64,000 nucleotides of DNA from Naasia sp. (GTDB lineage Bacteria; Actinomycetota; Actinomycetes; Actinomycetales; Microbacteriaceae): assembly GCF_025465545.1 (NCBI RefSeq), contig NZ_JAODMK010000007.1, positions 1 to 64,000 of the forward strand. Reading direction: 5' to 3'. Below are positions 27,035-37,116 of the stretch, one piece after another. Below the pieces are notes generated by a model, which searched no databases, was not told the DNA's origin, and saw only the letters and a program-made list of their open reading frames with translations. Position numbers and translations under genes: made by a program. The stretch's first letter is position 1. Each line of letters begins with the position of its first letter.

Positions 27035-28063
27035 ATGGCGAGTGAGGCGACCACCCTGACCGTGCCCGGCCCCGAAGGGGATCGGGAGATGCGGGTCTCG
27101 AGCCCGTCTCGCGTGATCTGGCCGCAGGTCGGCGTGACCAAGCTGGAGCTCGCCCAGTACGTGGTCGCCGTGGGGGAGTCGTTCGTCCGCGCGATCGGCG
27201 ACAGGCCCGTCGCGCTGCAGCGCTACGGTGCCGGCGTCGAGGGCGAGATGTTCTTCTCGAAGAACCCGCCGAAGGGAAAGCCGGAGTTCGTCCGCGAGGT
27301 CCCGGTCACCTTTCCCAGCGCCCGCTCGCACCCGATGCTCGTGATCGACGAGCCGGCCGCGCTGGTCTGGATGGTCCAGATGAACACCGTGGTCTTCCAC
27401 CCGTGGCCGAGCCGGGCTGAGGACGTCGACCACCCGGATCAGCTCCGCATCGACCTGGACCCGCAGCCGGGCCGCGGATTCGACGACGCCGTTCCCGCCG
27501 CGTACGAGCTGCGCGAGGTCCTGCGCGAGGCGGGACTCGAGGCGTTCCCCAAGACCTCGGGCAACCGGGGCATCCACGTCTTCGCGCCGATCCGTCCGGA
27601 GCACGACTACATCGAGGTGCGGCACGCGGTGATCGCGGCGGCGCGGGAGCTCGAGCGCCGGATGCCGGACCGGGTCACCACCGCCTGGTGGAAGGAGGAG
27701 CGCGGCGAGCGGGTCTTCGTCGACTTCAACCAGGCGGCGCGCGACCGCACCATCGCCGGCGCCTACAGCCCCCGGGCGACCGCAGGAGCCACGGTCTCGA
27801 TGCCGCTGCGCTGGGATGAGGTCGGCTCGGTGCAGCCGGGCGACTTCACCGTCCGCACGGTGCCGGGCATCCTGGCCGACCGCGGCGATGCGTGGGCGGC
27901 CATGGGCGACCAGGCCGGCTCGCTTGACGTGCTCCTGCAGTGGTGGGAGCGGGATGTGGCCAGCGGGCACGGCGAGCTGCCCTACCCGCCCGACTATCCC
28001 AAGATGCCGGGCGAGCCGATGCGCGTGCAGCCCTCGCGTGCGAAGAAGCCCGTCGCCGACTGA
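27035..28063 (+). CDS. Stand-alone LigD-type polymerase/primase domain protein
   Basis: This 342-residue protein matches the archaeo-eukaryotic-primase-like polymerase domain of LigD. Such enzymes fill gaps and add ribonucleotides at double-strand ends. Motifs are the metal-binding IDLDP (Asp140, Asp142), KTSGNRGIHVFAPI, and VFVDFNQAARDRTIAGAYSPR with a third acidic residue. No ligase or nuclease domain is fused; a separate ligase gene is convergent and starts 18 bp beyond. Ku is not in the window, so a full end-joining pathway is unproven here. Confidence 0.92.
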   Translation: MASEATTLTVPGPEGDREMRVSSPSRVIWPQVGVTKLELAQYVVAVGESFVRAIGDRPVALQRYGAGVEGEMFFSKNPPKGKPEFVREVPVTFPSARSHPMLVIDEPAALVWMVQMNTVVFHPWPSRAEDVDHPDQLRIDLDPQPGRGFDDAVPAAYELREVLREAGLEAFPKTSGNRGIHVFAPIRPEHDYIEVRHAVIAAARELERRMPDRVTTAWWKEERGERVFVDFNQAARDRTIAGAYSPRATAGATVSMPLRWDEVGSVQPGDFTVRTVPGILADRGDAWAAMGDQAGSLDVLLQWWERDVASGHGELPYPPDYPKMPGEPMRVQPSRAKKPVAD

Positions 28064-28081
28064 TCGCGCGGCGGGGGACCC

Positions 28082-29155
28082 TCAGTCGAGCACGCGCTCG
28101 AGGTCGTAGGCCACCGGGGTCTCCAGCTGCTCATACGTGCACGAGCGGGGATCGCGATCCGGACGCCAGCGCAGGAACTGCGCCGTGTGCCGGAAGCGAT
28201 CGCCCTCCATCTGGTCGTAGCGCACCTCCGCCACGAGCACCGGCTCCAGCACGACGAAGGAGGTGTCCTTCGAGGATGAGAAGCGGTTGCGCTCGCCCTC
28301 GCCGCGCACCGTCTCGCCGTGCTCGTCCTTCTTGACGATCGACGCGAGGTCGTCGACGAGGGACAGCCGCCGGGCGTCGGAGAAGGCGGACACGCCGCCG
28401 ATGCTGCGCAGGGCGCCGTCCGCGCCGTAGAGGCCGAGCAGGAGAGAGCCGACACCCGCGCCGCTCTTGTGCACGCGGTAGCCGGTGACCACGACATCGG
28501 CGGTGCGCTCGTGCTTGTACTTGACCATCACCCGCTTGCCGGGCCGGTAGACCTCGCTCGTGTCCTTGGCGACGACCCCGTCGAGGCCCGCGCCCTCGAA
28601 CTCGGTGAACCAGCGCTCCGCCTCGGCGCCGTCCGCCGTCGCCCGCGTGACATGCAGCGGGGAGGCCACGTGCGAGCCGAGCTCCTCCAGCGCCGCCCGC
28701 CGCGTCGAGAACGGCTCCTCGAGGAAGCTGCGGTCCCCGATGGCCAGCAGGTCGAATGCGATGAAGGAGGCGGGCGTTGCGACAGACAGGGTGCGCACCC
28801 GGCTGTCCGCGGGATGGATGCGCTGGGAGAGCGCCTCCCAGTCCAGCCGCTCGGCGCCCGGCTCCCCTCGCCGCACGACGATCTCGCCGTCCAGCACGCA
28901 CGGCCCGGTCAGCTGATCCCGGAGCGCTGCGACCAGCTCCGGGAAATAGCGGGTGAGCGTCTTGGATCCCCGGCTGCCGAGCTCCACGTCGGTCCCGTCG
29001 AAGTAGGCGATGGAGCGGAAGCCGTCCCACTTGGGCTCGTACAGCCACTGCCGTCCGCCCTGCTCCGAGCGGGGCAGCTGCGGCATCGACTTGGCGAGCA
29101 TCGGCTCGAGGGGGAGATCGACTGGCGTCTGCACAGCGCCATCCTCCCGCATCAA
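28082..29155 (-). CDS. ATP-dependent DNA ligase (LigC/LigD ligase type)
   Basis: This enzyme seals nicks using ATP. The 357-residue protein has an adenylation domain with Lys42 in YEPKWDGFRSI, GPCVLDGEIVV, FIAFDLLAI, FEGAGLDGVVAKD and VMVKYKHERTADVVV. An OB domain follows (GSLLLGLYGADG to RHTAQFLRWRPDRDP). The start is TTG at 29155 or ATG at 29152, two residues that do not alter the fold. It is convergent with the polymerase gene and divergent from truA, with only 32 bp between. Confidence 0.93.
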   Translation of the reverse strand: MMREDGAVQTPVDLPLEPMLAKSMPQLPRSEQGGRQWLYEPKWDGFRSIAYFDGTDVELGSRGSKTLTRYFPELVAALRDQLTGPCVLDGEIVVRRGEPGAERLDWEALSQRIHPADSRVRTLSVATPASFIAFDLLAIGDRSFLEEPFSTRRAALEELGSHVASPLHVTRATADGAEAERWFTEFEGAGLDGVVAKDTSEVYRPGKRVMVKYKHERTADVVVTGYRVHKSGAGVGSLLLGLYGADGALRSIGGVSAFSDARRLSLVDDLASIVKKDEHGETVRGEGERNRFSSSKDTSFVVLEPVLVAEVRYDQMEGDRFRHTAQFLRWRPDRDPRSCTYEQLETPVAYDLERVLD

Positions 29156-29175
29156 GCCGGAAGCGGGCGCGGCTC

Positions 29176-29181
29176 TAGAAT
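29176..29181 (+). promoter_or_regulatory. -10 box, leaderless promoter of truA
   Basis: TAGAAT ends 6 nt before the truA GTG at 29188. The ligase promoter on the other strand must overlap this 32-bp gap. Confidence 0.55.
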
Positions 29182-29187
29182 CGGCCC

Positions 29188-30099
29188 GTGACGGAACCGG
29201 GGAGCACGCGATTCCGGCTCGGGATCGCGTATGACGGCACCCACTTCCGGGGCTGGGCCCCGCAGCCCGGCCTCCGCACCGTGCAGGGCGTGCTCGATGA
29301 CGCCCTCGCCACGCTGCTGCGCAAGCACGGCCCCGTGGCCTCCCTGGTGGTCGCGGGACGCACCGACGCGGGGGTGCACGCGACCGGACAGGTCGCCCAC
29401 GTCGACCTCAGCGACGGTCAGGTCGCCGCCCTCGCCCGCTCGCGGGTCCGACGCTCCGAGCAGGGGCCGGGGGCGCTGCTCGCCGGCCGGCTCACCGGGA
29501 TCCTCGGTTCCGCGACCGACGTGGTCGTGCGGCACGGCGAGATGGCCGCCGAGGGGTTCGACGCCCGCTTCAGCGCCCTCTGGCGACGCTATCGGTACCG
29601 CATCGCGGACGGCGCCGCCGAGCGGGACCCGCTGCAGCGGCACCGCACGCTCTGGCACCCGCGCACGCTGGACGACGACGCGATGGGGGCGGCCGCCCGC
29701 GGCATGCTCGGCCTGCGCGACTTCGCCGCCTACTGCCGGCCCCGGCCCGAGTCGACCACCATCCGGACCCTGCAGGACTTCTCCTGGTCACGGGACGCGG
29801 ACGGCGTGCTCGTGGCCGAGGTGCGGGCCGACGCGTTCTGCCACTCGATGGTGCGCTCCCTGGTGGGCGCCTGCGTCGCGGTGGGGGAGGGGCGCCTGCC
29901 GGTGGAGCGCCCCGGTCAGCTGCTCGCGACGGCGGGGCGGGCGAACGAGTTCGCTGTGCTGCCCGCGAAAGGCCTCACGCTGCTGGAGGTGGGCTACCCG
30001 CCGGCCGCCGAGCTCGCCGCGCGGGCCGAGCAGACCCGGGCCCGCCGTGCCGCCCTCGACTCGGGCGCTCCGGGCGCCGAGGACGACGAGGACGACTGA
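29188..30099 (+). CDS. truA: tRNA pseudouridine synthase A
   Basis: TruA converts U38-U40 of tRNA anticodon arms to pseudouridine. The 303 residues contain IAYDGTHFRGWAPQPGLRTVQG, the catalytic Asp60 in GRTDAGVHATGQVAH, and FSALWRRYRYRI. A short acidic tail (GAPGAEDDEDD) ends the protein. It starts with GTG at 29188. In many bacteria truA is linked to rplQ and rplM-rpsI; here two repair genes separate it from rplQ. Confidence 0.96.
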   Translation: MTEPGSTRFRLGIAYDGTHFRGWAPQPGLRTVQGVLDDALATLLRKHGPVASLVVAGRTDAGVHATGQVAHVDLSDGQVAALARSRVRRSEQGPGALLAGRLTGILGSATDVVVRHGEMAAEGFDARFSALWRRYRYRIADGAAERDPLQRHRTLWHPRTLDDDAMGAAARGMLGLRDFAAYCRPRPESTTIRTLQDFSWSRDADGVLVAEVRADAFCHSMVRSLVGACVAVGEGRLPVERPGQLLATAGRANEFAVLPAKGLTLLEVGYPPAAELAARAEQTRARRAALDSGAPGAEDDEDD

Positions 30100-30100
30100 G

Positions 30101-30158
30101 GTGCCCGTTCCGGCGGCATGTGCCCGCTATAGCGGGCACTTAGCGCCGGAACGGGCAC
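30101..30158. repeat. Intergenic palindrome, family copy A (after truA)
   Basis: The outer arms GTGCCCGTTCCGGCG (30101-30115) and CGCCGGAACGGGCAC (30144-30158) enclose a perfect 20-bp inner palindrome GTGCCCGCTATAGCGGGCAC (30120-30139). It starts 1 bp after the truA stop and probably terminates transcription. The outer 15 bases are identical to those of the copies at 52442 and 53532. Confidence 0.8.
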
Positions 30159-30173
30159 TCCCGAGGAGTCAGC

Positions 30174-30202
30174 TTGTCCGAGCGGAAGGACTCCGGTAGG
30201 CT
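30174..30202 (+). promoter_or_regulatory. Promoter of rplM-rpsI
   Basis: TTGTCC (30174-30179), 17-bp spacer, TAGGCT (30197-30202). This is the best two-box promoter in the 216-bp truA-rplM gap and gives a leader of about 105 nt before the rplM GTG. Confidence 0.6.
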
Positions 30203-30315
30203 CTCCCGTTGGCGTTCGCTCCGCGGCGCCTTCAGTTGAGCCCTCCACCGCGGCGTTCCCCGAGAACACCCACCGGAGCGGGATCCACGAACTCCTCGAC
30301 ACAGAAAGCACCTCC

Positions 30316-30762
30316 GTGACGCGCACCTACACGCCCCGCGAGAGCGAGATCCAGCACGACTGGCTCGTGATCGACGCCGCCGATGTGGTCCTCGGCCGCC
30401 TGGCCAGCCACGCCGCCGCCCTCCTCCGCGGCAAGCACAAGCCCACCTTCGCCCCGCACATGGACATGGGTGACTTCGTCATCATCGTCAATGCGGAGAA
30501 GGTGGCCCTCACCGGCTCCAAGGCCGAGAAGAAGCTGGCCTATCGCCACTCCGGCTATCCGGGCGGCCTCACGGCCACCACCTACGCGGAGATGCTCGAG
30601 AAGCACCCCACCCGCGCGGTCGAGAAGGCCATCCGCGGCATGCTGCCCAAGAACTCCCTGGGCGCCGCGCAGCTGAGGAAGCTCAAGGTCTACGCAGGCC
30701 CGGAGCACCCCCACGCCGCCCAGCAGCCCACGCCGTACACCCTCAACCAGGTCGCCCAGTAG
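30316..30762 (+). CDS. rplM: 50S ribosomal protein L13
   Basis: L13 is an early 50S assembly protein. The 148 residues contain [46 protein letters not shown] and [20 protein letters not shown]. It starts with GTG at 30316 ([13 protein letters not shown]). It is co-transcribed with rpsI, 27 bp downstream, and probably glmM. Confidence 0.98.
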   Translation: MTRTYTPRESEIQHDWLVIDAADVVLGRLASHAAALLRGKHKPTFAPHMDMGDFVIIVNAEKVALTGSKAEKKLAYRHSGYPGGLTATTYAEMLEKHPTRAVEKAIRGMLPKNSLGAAQLRKLKVYAGPEHPHAAQQPTPYTLNQVAQ

Positions 30763-30789
30763 CGCCGGCCGGACCCTAGGACACCCCTC

Positions 30790-31278
30790 ATGGCGAGAAT
30801 CGCAGATTCCATCGACAACGCTCCTTCGAGCTTCAGCACCGAGACCCCGGCCGAGACGTCGGCGCCCAGCACCCCCCGTGCCGTGCTCAACGTCCCGGGC
30901 GCCGCAGTCGGACGTCGCAAGCAGGCCATCGCCCGCGTGCGCATCGTTCCCGGCAACGGCACCATCACCGTCAACGGCCGCGAGTTCGCGGACTACTTCC
31001 CCAACAAGCTGCACCAGCAGCTGATCAACGACCCGTTCAAGGTCCTCGATCTGCTCGGCAGCTACGACGTGATCGCGCGCATCACCGGCGGTGGCCCCTC
31101 CGGCCAGGCCGGCGCGCTGCGTCTCGGCATCGCGCGCTCCCTGAACGGGATCGACGAGGAGAACAACCGGGCTTCGCTCAAGAAGGCCGGCTTCCTCAGC
31201 CGCGACGCCCGCGTCAAGGAGCGCAAGAAGGCCGGCCTCAAGAAGGCCCGCAAGGCTCCTCAGTTCTCCAAGCGCTGA
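30790..31278 (+). CDS. rpsI: 30S ribosomal protein S9, N-terminally extended
   Basis: S9 reaches P-site tRNA with its C-terminal tail. The fold starts at about residue 41 ([25 protein letters not shown]) and ends with the invariant [13 protein letters not shown] Ser/Thr/Pro-rich 40-residue leader precedes it, giving 162 residues against about 130. ATG at 30790 is the only good start. glmM follows 18 bp later. Confidence 0.98.
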   Translation: MARIADSIDNAPSSFSTETPAETSAPSTPRAVLNVPGAAVGRRKQAIARVRIVPGNGTITVNGREFADYFPNKLHQQLINDPFKVLDLLGSYDVIARITGGGPSGQAGALRLGIARSLNGIDEENNRASLKKAGFLSRDARVKERKKAGLKKARKAPQFSKR

Positions 31279-31296
31279 TCCTCGGCGCACCACGCC

Positions 31297-32667
31297 ATGC
31301 CCCGCCTCTTCGGCACCGACGGAGTACGCGGCCTCGCTAACCGTGACGTGTCCGTGGAGCTCGCGCTCTCCCTTGCCCAGGCGACCGCCGTCGTCCTGGG
31401 CAAGGGGCGCAGCGCCGAGGCGCGCCGCAAGCAGGGGCGCCGGCCGACCGCCGTGGTCGCCCGCGACCCCCGCGTGTCCGGCGAGTTCCTCTCCGCCGCG
31501 GTCTCCGCGGGACTCGCGAGCTCCGGCGTCGACGTGCTCGACGCCGGAGTCATCCCCACGCCGGCCGCCGCGTACCTGATCGCGGACATCGACGCCGACT
31601 TCGGCGTGATGATCTCTGCCTCGCACAACCCCGCGCCCGACAACGGCATCAAGATCTTCGCCCGCGGCGGCGTCAAGCTGCCCGACGAGGTCGAGGACAG
31701 GATCGAGGCCGCCCTCTCGGGCGACGCTCTCGCGCCCACCGGCGCGGGGGTGGGCCGCATCCGCCGCTTCGCGGACGCCGAGGACCGCTACGTCGTGCAC
31801 CTGCTCTCCACGCTGCCGAAGACCCTCGACGGACTGCACGTCGTGATCGACTGCGCGAACGGCGCCGCGGCAGGCGTCTCGCCCGAGGTGTTCCGCGACG
31901 CGGGCGCCCGCGTGACGGTCATCGGCAACGACCCCGACGGCCTGAACATCAACGAGGGGGTCGGCTCCACGCATCCCGCCGCCCTCGCCGCAGCGGTGCT
32001 CGAGCAGGGCGCGGATGTGGGCATCGCCCACGACGGCGACGCCGACCGCTGCCTCGCGGTGGACGCGGAGGGCCGGATCGTCGGCGGAGACGAGATCATG
32101 GCGATCCTCGCGGTCGGCATGGCCGAGCGCGGCGTGCTCCGCGAGCGCACCCTCGTCACGACCGTGATGAGCAACCTGGGGCTGCGGATCGCGATGCGCG
32201 AGCAGGGCATCGAGGTGATCGAGACCAAGGTGGGCGACCGCTACGTGCTCGAGGAGCTCTCGGCGAGGAAGCTGTCGCTCGGCGGCGAGCAGTCGGGGCA
32301 CGTCATCCTCACCGACTTCGCCACGACCGGCGACGGCCTGCTCACCGGCCTCCAGGTCGTGAGCGAGATGGCCCGCACCGGCAAGACGCTCGCGGAGCTC
32401 GCCGCGGTGATGAAGCTCTACCCGCAGGTCCTCGTCAACGTGGAGGGCGTCGACCGCGACCGACTCGGCGCGGATGCGGAGATCGCCGACGCGGTGATCG
32501 CGGCCGAGAAGCGCCTCGGGGACTCGGGCCGTGTGCTCCTGCGACCCTCCGGCACCGAGCCGATGGTGCGGGTCATGGTGGAGGCGGCAGACCAGGAGAC
32601 CGCCGAGGAGATCGCGAACGACCTCGCCGCCATCGTGCGAAGCCGGCTCGCGCACCCCGCCGCCTGA
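31297..32667 (+). CDS. glmM: Phosphoglucosamine mutase
   Basis: GlmM converts glucosamine-6-phosphate to glucosamine-1-phosphate for UDP-GlcNAc. The 456 residues begin [16 protein letters not shown]. They carry the phospho-Ser loop [11 protein letters not shown] (Ser109), the metal site [18 protein letters not shown] and the phosphate-binding [12 protein letters not shown]. It is directly downstream of rpsI, coupling wall precursor supply to translation genes. glmS lies 1.1 kb away. Confidence 0.97.
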   Translation: MPRLFGTDGVRGLANRDVSVELALSLAQATAVVLGKGRSAEARRKQGRRPTAVVARDPRVSGEFLSAAVSAGLASSGVDVLDAGVIPTPAAAYLIADIDADFGVMISASHNPAPDNGIKIFARGGVKLPDEVEDRIEAALSGDALAPTGAGVGRIRRFADAEDRYVVHLLSTLPKTLDGLHVVIDCANGAAAGVSPEVFRDAGARVTVIGNDPDGLNINEGVGSTHPAALAAAVLEQGADVGIAHDGDADRCLAVDAEGRIVGGDEIMAILAVGMAERGVLRERTLVTTVMSNLGLRIAMREQGIEVIETKVGDRYVLEELSARKLSLGGEQSGHVILTDFATTGDGLLTGLQVVSEMARTGKTLAELAAVMKLYPQVLVNVEGVDRDRLGADAEIADAVIAAEKRLGDSGRVLLRPSGTEPMVRVMVEAADQETAEEIANDLAAIVRSRLAHPAA

Positions 32668-32763
32668 GCCGCTCCCCGCCTGCCCACGCATCCCACGACT
32701 CGGCCCGCGCCACTTCCGACTGCGTCCATCCGCCGGAACGCGGCGCCGCAGGAAGTCCGCGGC

Positions 32764-33708
32764 TCAGAGCTTGCGGATGAGCACCGACCGGACGCTGTGG
32801 TCACCGGACTTCCGCAGCACGAGGGAGGCGCGGGACCGGGTCGGCAGGATGTTCTGCACGAGGTTCGGCTCGTTGATGCCCGTCCAGAGCGACTGTGCCC
32901 GCGCCCGCGCCTCGTCCTCGCTCAGCGAGGCGAACCGGTGGAAGTACGACTTCGGGTCGGCGAAGGCGCCGCGCTGGAGTCGCAGGAACCGCTCCTCGTA
33001 CCAGCGCGAGATGTCCGCGGTGCGTGCATCCACGTAGATGCCGAAGTCGAAGAGGTCGCTGACCGCCAGGCGTGAGCCGAGCACGGGCGGCTGCAGCACG
33101 TTGAGCCCCTCGACGATGAGCACGTCGGGATTGCGCACAACGATCTCGGCGGTCGGCACGATGTCGTAGCTGAGGTGCGAGTAGAACGGTGCGCGCACCT
33201 CGCCGACTCCGCTCTTCACCCGGCTGAGGAAGCGCAGCAGCGCGCGCCGGTCGTAGGACTCGGGGAAGCCCTTGCGCTCCATGAGGCCGCGGCGCTCGAG
33301 CTCCGCGTTGGGCAGCAGGAAGCCGTCGGTGGTCACGAGCTCCACCCGGGGGGTGCCCTGCCAGCGGGAGAGCAGCTCGCGCAACAGGCGGGCGACGGTC
33401 GACTTGCCGACCGCGACCGAGCCGGCGATGCCGATCACGAACGGCACCTTCTCCTCCCGCTCGCCGAGGAACGCGCTGGTCTCCTGCTGCAGCCGCCGCA
33501 CCCCGGTCGCATAGAGGTTCAGCAGCCTGCTCAGCGGCACGTAGACATCCGCCACCTCGCGGGCGTCCAGCGGCTCCCCGAGGCCGCGCAGGCGAACCAG
33601 GTCGGACTCGGCCAGCGGGAGCCCGGCGCTCGGCGCGAGCTCCGCCCACCGTGCCCGGGCGACCTCGAGGAACGGCGTTGCGCTCGCGGAGGAGCCGGAT
33701 TCGGACAT
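32764..33708 (-). CDS. coaA: Type I pantothenate kinase
   Basis: CoaA catalyses the first step of coenzyme A synthesis. The 314 residues include Walker [10 protein letters not shown] (96-104), [31 protein letters not shown] and the [24 protein letters not shown] signature in segments. The ATG at 33708 has TACGCT 7 nt upstream on the minus strand, so its mRNA is probably leaderless. It is convergent with glmM and divergent from glmS. Confidence 0.96.
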   Translation of the reverse strand: MSESGSSASATPFLEVARARWAELAPSAGLPLAESDLVRLRGLGEPLDAREVADVYVPLSRLLNLYATGVRRLQQETSAFLGEREEKVPFVIGIAGSVAVGKSTVARLLRELLSRWQGTPRVELVTTDGFLLPNAELERRGLMERKGFPESYDRRALLRFLSRVKSGVGEVRAPFYSHLSYDIVPTAEIVVRNPDVLIVEGLNVLQPPVLGSRLAVSDLFDFGIYVDARTADISRWYEERFLRLQRGAFADPKSYFHRFASLSEDEARARAQSLWTGINEPNLVQNILPTRSRASLVLRKSGDHSVRSVLIRKL

Positions 33709-33715
33709 CCTGCCC

Positions 33716-33721
33716 AGCGTA
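33716..33721 (-). promoter_or_regulatory. -10 box, leaderless promoter of coaA
   Basis: On the minus strand TACGCT lies 7 nt before the coaA ATG. It shares the 81-bp divergent gap with the glmS promoter. Confidence 0.5.
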
Positions 33722-33776
33722 GTGTCGGCCGCGGGCCGGGCCGGGCCGCCTGGACCGGCGCCGGGGAGGGGGTACC

Positions 33777-33782
33777 TAGAAT
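33777..33782 (+). promoter_or_regulatory. -10 box, leaderless promoter of glmS
   Basis: TAGAAT ends 7 nt before the ATG at 33790. No Shine-Dalgarno is possible in the CCCCC spacer. No glmS-ribozyme-like leader can exist in so short a 5' region. Confidence 0.6.
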
Positions 33783-33789
33783 TGCCCCC

Positions 33790-35637
33790 ATGTGTGGAAT
33801 CGTCGGCTATGTCGGGAATCGCCCCAGCCTCGAGGTGCTCATCGGGGGTCTGCGGCGGCTGGAGTACCGCGGCTACGACTCGGCGGGCGTCGCGGTCATC
33901 GACCCGACAGGCACCCTCGTCACGCACAAGCGCGCGGGCAAGCTGCACGTGCTCATCGATGACCTCGCGTCCTCGCCTATCGCCGATGGCGTCACCGGGA
34001 TCGGCCACACCCGGTGGGCCACCCACGGCGGCCCCACCGACCGCAACGCTCACCCGCACCTCGGCGACGACGGCAAGCTCGCGCTGATCCACAACGGGAT
34101 CATCGAGAACTTCTCCGTCCTGAAGGAGGAGCTCTTGGCGGAGGGCTACGAGTTCCGGAGCGAGACAGACACCGAGGTCGCCGCCGTGCTCCTCGGCCGC
34201 GAGTATCGCGCCGCAGGCGACCTCACCGTCGCCTTCCGCACGGTGGTGGACCGCCTGCACGGCGCGTTCACCCTGCTCGCCGTGCACCAGGACCAGCCCG
34301 GCGTCGTCGTCGGCGCCCGCCGGAACTCGCCGCTCGTGATCGGGCTCGGCGACGGCGAGAACTTCCTCGGCTCCGACGTCGCCGCGTTCGTCGAGCACAC
34401 CCGCCGGGCCGTCGCGATCGGCCAGGACCAGATCGTGACGATACGCCCGGACTCCATCGAGGTCACCGACTTCTTCGGCAACCCGGTGGAGACCGAGCCG
34501 TTCGACGTGTCCTGGGATGCGGCCGCCGCCGAGAAGGGCGGCTGGTCGAGCTTCATGGCTAAGGAGATCAGCGAGGAGCCCGACGCGATCGCGAACACCC
34601 TCCGCGGGCGCATCGTCGACGGCGCGGTGGAGCTGACCGAGCTGGAACCGCTCGCGGGGGTGCTCGCCGACGTCGACCGCGTGCTCCTGCTCGCCTGCGG
34701 GACGGCGTCCTATGCGGGCATGCTCGGCAAGTACGCGATCGAGAAGTGGGCGGGGATCCCGGCCGACGTGGAGCTCTCGCACGAGTTCCGCTACCGGGAC
34801 CCGGTGATCGGGCCCCGCACGCTGGTCGTCTCCATCAGCCAGTCCGGCGAGACGATGGACACCCTGATGGCCGTCAAGTACGCCCAGGAGCGCGGCGCGG
34901 CCACCCTCTCCATCTGCAACACCCAGGGCGCCACGATCGCCCGGGAGTCGGATGCCGCGCTGTACACGCATGCCGGGCCCGAGGTCGCGGTGGCGAGCAC
35001 CAAGGCGTTCGTGGCCCAGGTGGCCGCCCTCTACCTCTTCGGGCTGCACCTCGGCGCCCTCCGCGGACACCTCAGCGCCGCCGAGCTCGCCACGAACCTC
35101 GCCGAGCTGCAGGCCGTGCCGGACAAGCTGGCCATCGTCCTGCGCTCCGGTCCGGAGATCCGCGAACTCGCCCGCAACATGACCGACACCCGCTCCGTCC
35201 TCTTCCTCGGCCGGCATGTCGGCTACCCGATCGCACTCGAGGGGGCGCTCAAGCTCAAGGAGCTCGCCTACATCCATGCCGAGGGCTTCGCCGCGGGCGA
35301 GCTCAAGCACGGCCCGATCGCCCTCATCGAGCCGGGGCAGCGCGTGTTCGTCGTCGTGCCGAGCCCCCGGCAGGGCGGCGTGCTGCACCCCAAGGTGGTC
35401 TCCAACATCCAGGAGATCCGCGCTCGGGGCGCGCACGTGATCGCGATCGCCGAGAAGGGCGACGTCGCGGTGCTCCCGTTCGCCGACGACGTTCTGCGGA
35501 TCCCCCTCGCGGCCCCGCTCTTCGAGCCGCTGCTGGCCGTCGCCCCGCTCCAGATCTTCGCGATGGAGCTCGCGGCGGCGAAGGGCCTCGACGTGGACCA
35601 GCCCCGCAATCTGGCGAAGTCCGTCACGGTCGAGTGA
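33790..35637 (+). CDS. glmS: Glutamine-fructose-6-phosphate aminotransferase (isomerizing)
   Basis: GlmS makes glucosamine-6-phosphate from Fru6P and glutamine. The 615 residues start [18 protein letters not shown] with nucleophile Cys2. The glutaminase domain contains [19 protein letters not shown]. Two SIS domains follow ([44 protein letters not shown] in segments), and the protein ends LAKSVTVE. The open frame extends upstream to 33175 only as a shadow of coaA. Confidence 0.97.
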   Translation: MCGIVGYVGNRPSLEVLIGGLRRLEYRGYDSAGVAVIDPTGTLVTHKRAGKLHVLIDDLASSPIADGVTGIGHTRWATHGGPTDRNAHPHLGDDGKLALIHNGIIENFSVLKEELLAEGYEFRSETDTEVAAVLLGREYRAAGDLTVAFRTVVDRLHGAFTLLAVHQDQPGVVVGARRNSPLVIGLGDGENFLGSDVAAFVEHTRRAVAIGQDQIVTIRPDSIEVTDFFGNPVETEPFDVSWDAAAAEKGGWSSFMAKEISEEPDAIANTLRGRIVDGAVELTELEPLAGVLADVDRVLLLACGTASYAGMLGKYAIEKWAGIPADVELSHEFRYRDPVIGPRTLVVSISQSGETMDTLMAVKYAQERGAATLSICNTQGATIARESDAALYTHAGPEVAVASTKAFVAQVAALYLFGLHLGALRGHLSAAELATNLAELQAVPDKLAIVLRSGPEIRELARNMTDTRSVLFLGRHVGYPIALEGALKLKELAYIHAEGFAAGELKHGPIALIEPGQRVFVVVPSPRQGGVLHPKVVSNIQEIRARGAHVIAIAEKGDVAVLPFADDVLRIPLAAPLFEPLLAVAPLQIFAMELAAAKGLDVDQPRNLAKSVTVE

Positions 35638-35650
35638 CGGGCGCAGGTCG

Positions 35651-36007
35651 GTGATCATCGGCATCGGCGTGGACATGGTCGACATCGCCCGCTTCGAGCG
35701 CGCGGTCGCCCGCACCCCAGCCCTTGAGGCGAGACTGTTCGCTGACAGCGAACGGGGGCGCTCGACCGCCTCGCTGGCCGCGCGCTTCGCGGCCAAGGAG
35801 GCTCTGATCAAGGCGGTCGGCGACTCCACGGGGTTCCGCTGGCACGACATGGTCGTCGTGGCGGACGACTCGGGCAACCCGTCCCTGGCGGTCTCCGGCG
35901 AGGCGGCCCGGGTGCTCTCGGCGCGGGGCATCACCGACCTGCATCTGTCCCTGTCCCATGACGGCGGAGTCGCCTGCGCCTTCGTGATCGCGGAGTCCCG
36001 CACGTGA
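35651..36007 (+). CDS. acpS: Holo-[acyl-carrier-protein] synthase
   Basis: AcpS transfers 4'-phosphopantetheine from CoA to ACP. The 118-residue protein shows the metal-binding [16 protein letters not shown] and the [12 protein letters not shown] motif, plus [16 protein letters not shown]. It starts with GTG at 35651. The stop overlaps the GTG of alr by 4 bp. Confidence 0.96.
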   Translation: MIIGIGVDMVDIARFERAVARTPALEARLFADSERGRSTASLAARFAAKEALIKAVGDSTGFRWHDMVVVADDSGNPSLAVSGEAARVLSARGITDLHLSLSHDGGVACAFVIAESRT

Positions 36008-37116
36008 ACGACGGCAGGCCGCTGCGCGAGGCGGCGGTGGACCTCAGCGCCATCGCCGAGAACGTGGCCCGGCTCGTCCGGGCGGCCGGGACCCCGCACG
36101 CGATGGCCGTGGTGAAGGCGGACGGCTACGGCCACGGTGCCGCTCCCGCCGCAAGGGCGGCGCTCGAGGGCGGCGCCGACTGGCTGGGCGTCGCCGACCT
36201 GGCCGAAGGTCTCGCGCTCCGGGAGGCCGGAATCGGCGCCCCCGTTCTCGCCTGGCTGCACGACCCGGACGCCGACTTCCGGCCGGCCATCGAGGCGGGG
36301 ATCGACATCGGCGTCTCGACCCTCGACCAGCTCGAGGCGGTCGCCGATGCCGATGCCGCGGGTCCGCCCGCGGTCCAGCTGAAGGTGGAGACCGGGCTCA
36401 GCCGCAACGGCCTCTCGCCGGCCGACTGGCCCGCCGCGTTCGAGCGGGCCGCGCTGCTCGAGCGCGCCGGCCTGCTCCGGGTGCGGGGAATCTTCTCGCA
36501 CCTCTCCAACGCGTCTCCCGAGGACGACGCCGCGGCCCTGGACTCGTTCCGGACCGCCCTCACCCTCGCCGCCGACGCCGGGCTCGAGCCGCAGCTGCGG
36601 CACCTCGCGAGCACCGCTGCCGCGATCCGGCGGCCGGAGACCCGCTTCGACCTGGTCCGGCTGGGCATCGGCGCCTACGGGCTCAGCCCGTTCGGCGACG
36701 CCTCCGCGGGGGAGCTCGGGCTCCGCCCCGCCATGACCCTGCGCTCCCGGGTCGCCGCTGTGCGGGAGATCGACGCGGGCGCCGGCGTCTCCTACGACTA
36801 CACCTGGCGCGCCGAGGCCCCCACCCGCCTCGCCCTCGTGCCCCTCGGCTACGCGGACGGAGTTCCGCGGGCGGCGTCCGGCCGGGCCGAGGTGCAGATC
36901 GGGGGCCGCCGGCACCCGGTGCGCGGCCGGATCGCCATGGACCAGCTGGTGGTGGACGTCGGCGAGTCCGCCGTCTCCGTCGGCGACCAGGTCGTGCTCT
37001 TCGGAGACCCCGCATCGGGGTGCCCGGGCGCCGACGACTGGGCCGACTGGGCCGGCACCATCAACTACGAGATCGTCACGAGGATCGGCCCCCGGGTGCA
37101 GCGGACCTACTCGTGA
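36004..37116 (+). CDS. alr: Alanine racemase
   Basis: This PLP enzyme makes D-alanine for peptidoglycan. The 370 residues carry the PLP lysine Lys38 in [10 protein letters not shown], the catalytic Tyr264 in [23 protein letters not shown] and [13 protein letters not shown]. It starts with GTG overlapping acpS and ends overlapping the GTG of tsaE, forming a tightly coupled run. Confidence 0.97.
   Translation: MNDGRPLREAAVDLSAIAENVARLVRAAGTPHAMAVVKADGYGHGAAPAARAALEGGADWLGVADLAEGLALREAGIGAPVLAWLHDPDADFRPAIEAGIDIGVSTLDQLEAVADADAAGPPAVQLKVETGLSRNGLSPADWPAAFERAALLERAGLLRVRGIFSHLSNASPEDDAAALDSFRTALTLAADAGLEPQLRHLASTAAAIRRPETRFDLVRLGIGAYGLSPFGDASAGELGLRPAMTLRSRVAAVREIDAGAGVSYDYTWRAEAPTRLALVPLGYADGVPRAASGRAEVQIGGRRHPVRGRIAMDQLVVDVGESAVSVGDQVVLFGDPASGCPGADDWADWAGTINYEIVTRIGPRVQRTYS

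Noticed and set aside
33709-33789. A glmS ribozyme upstream of glmS
   Set aside because: The gap is only 81 bp, shared with the coaA promoter, and the -10 box leaves virtually no leader.
32764-36915. A 1383-codon open frame on the minus strand
   Set aside because: Only its first 314 codons (coaA) are real. The rest is the reverse of glmS, acpS and alr, kept open by high GC; its composition is Arg/Gly/Val-rich and has no family features.
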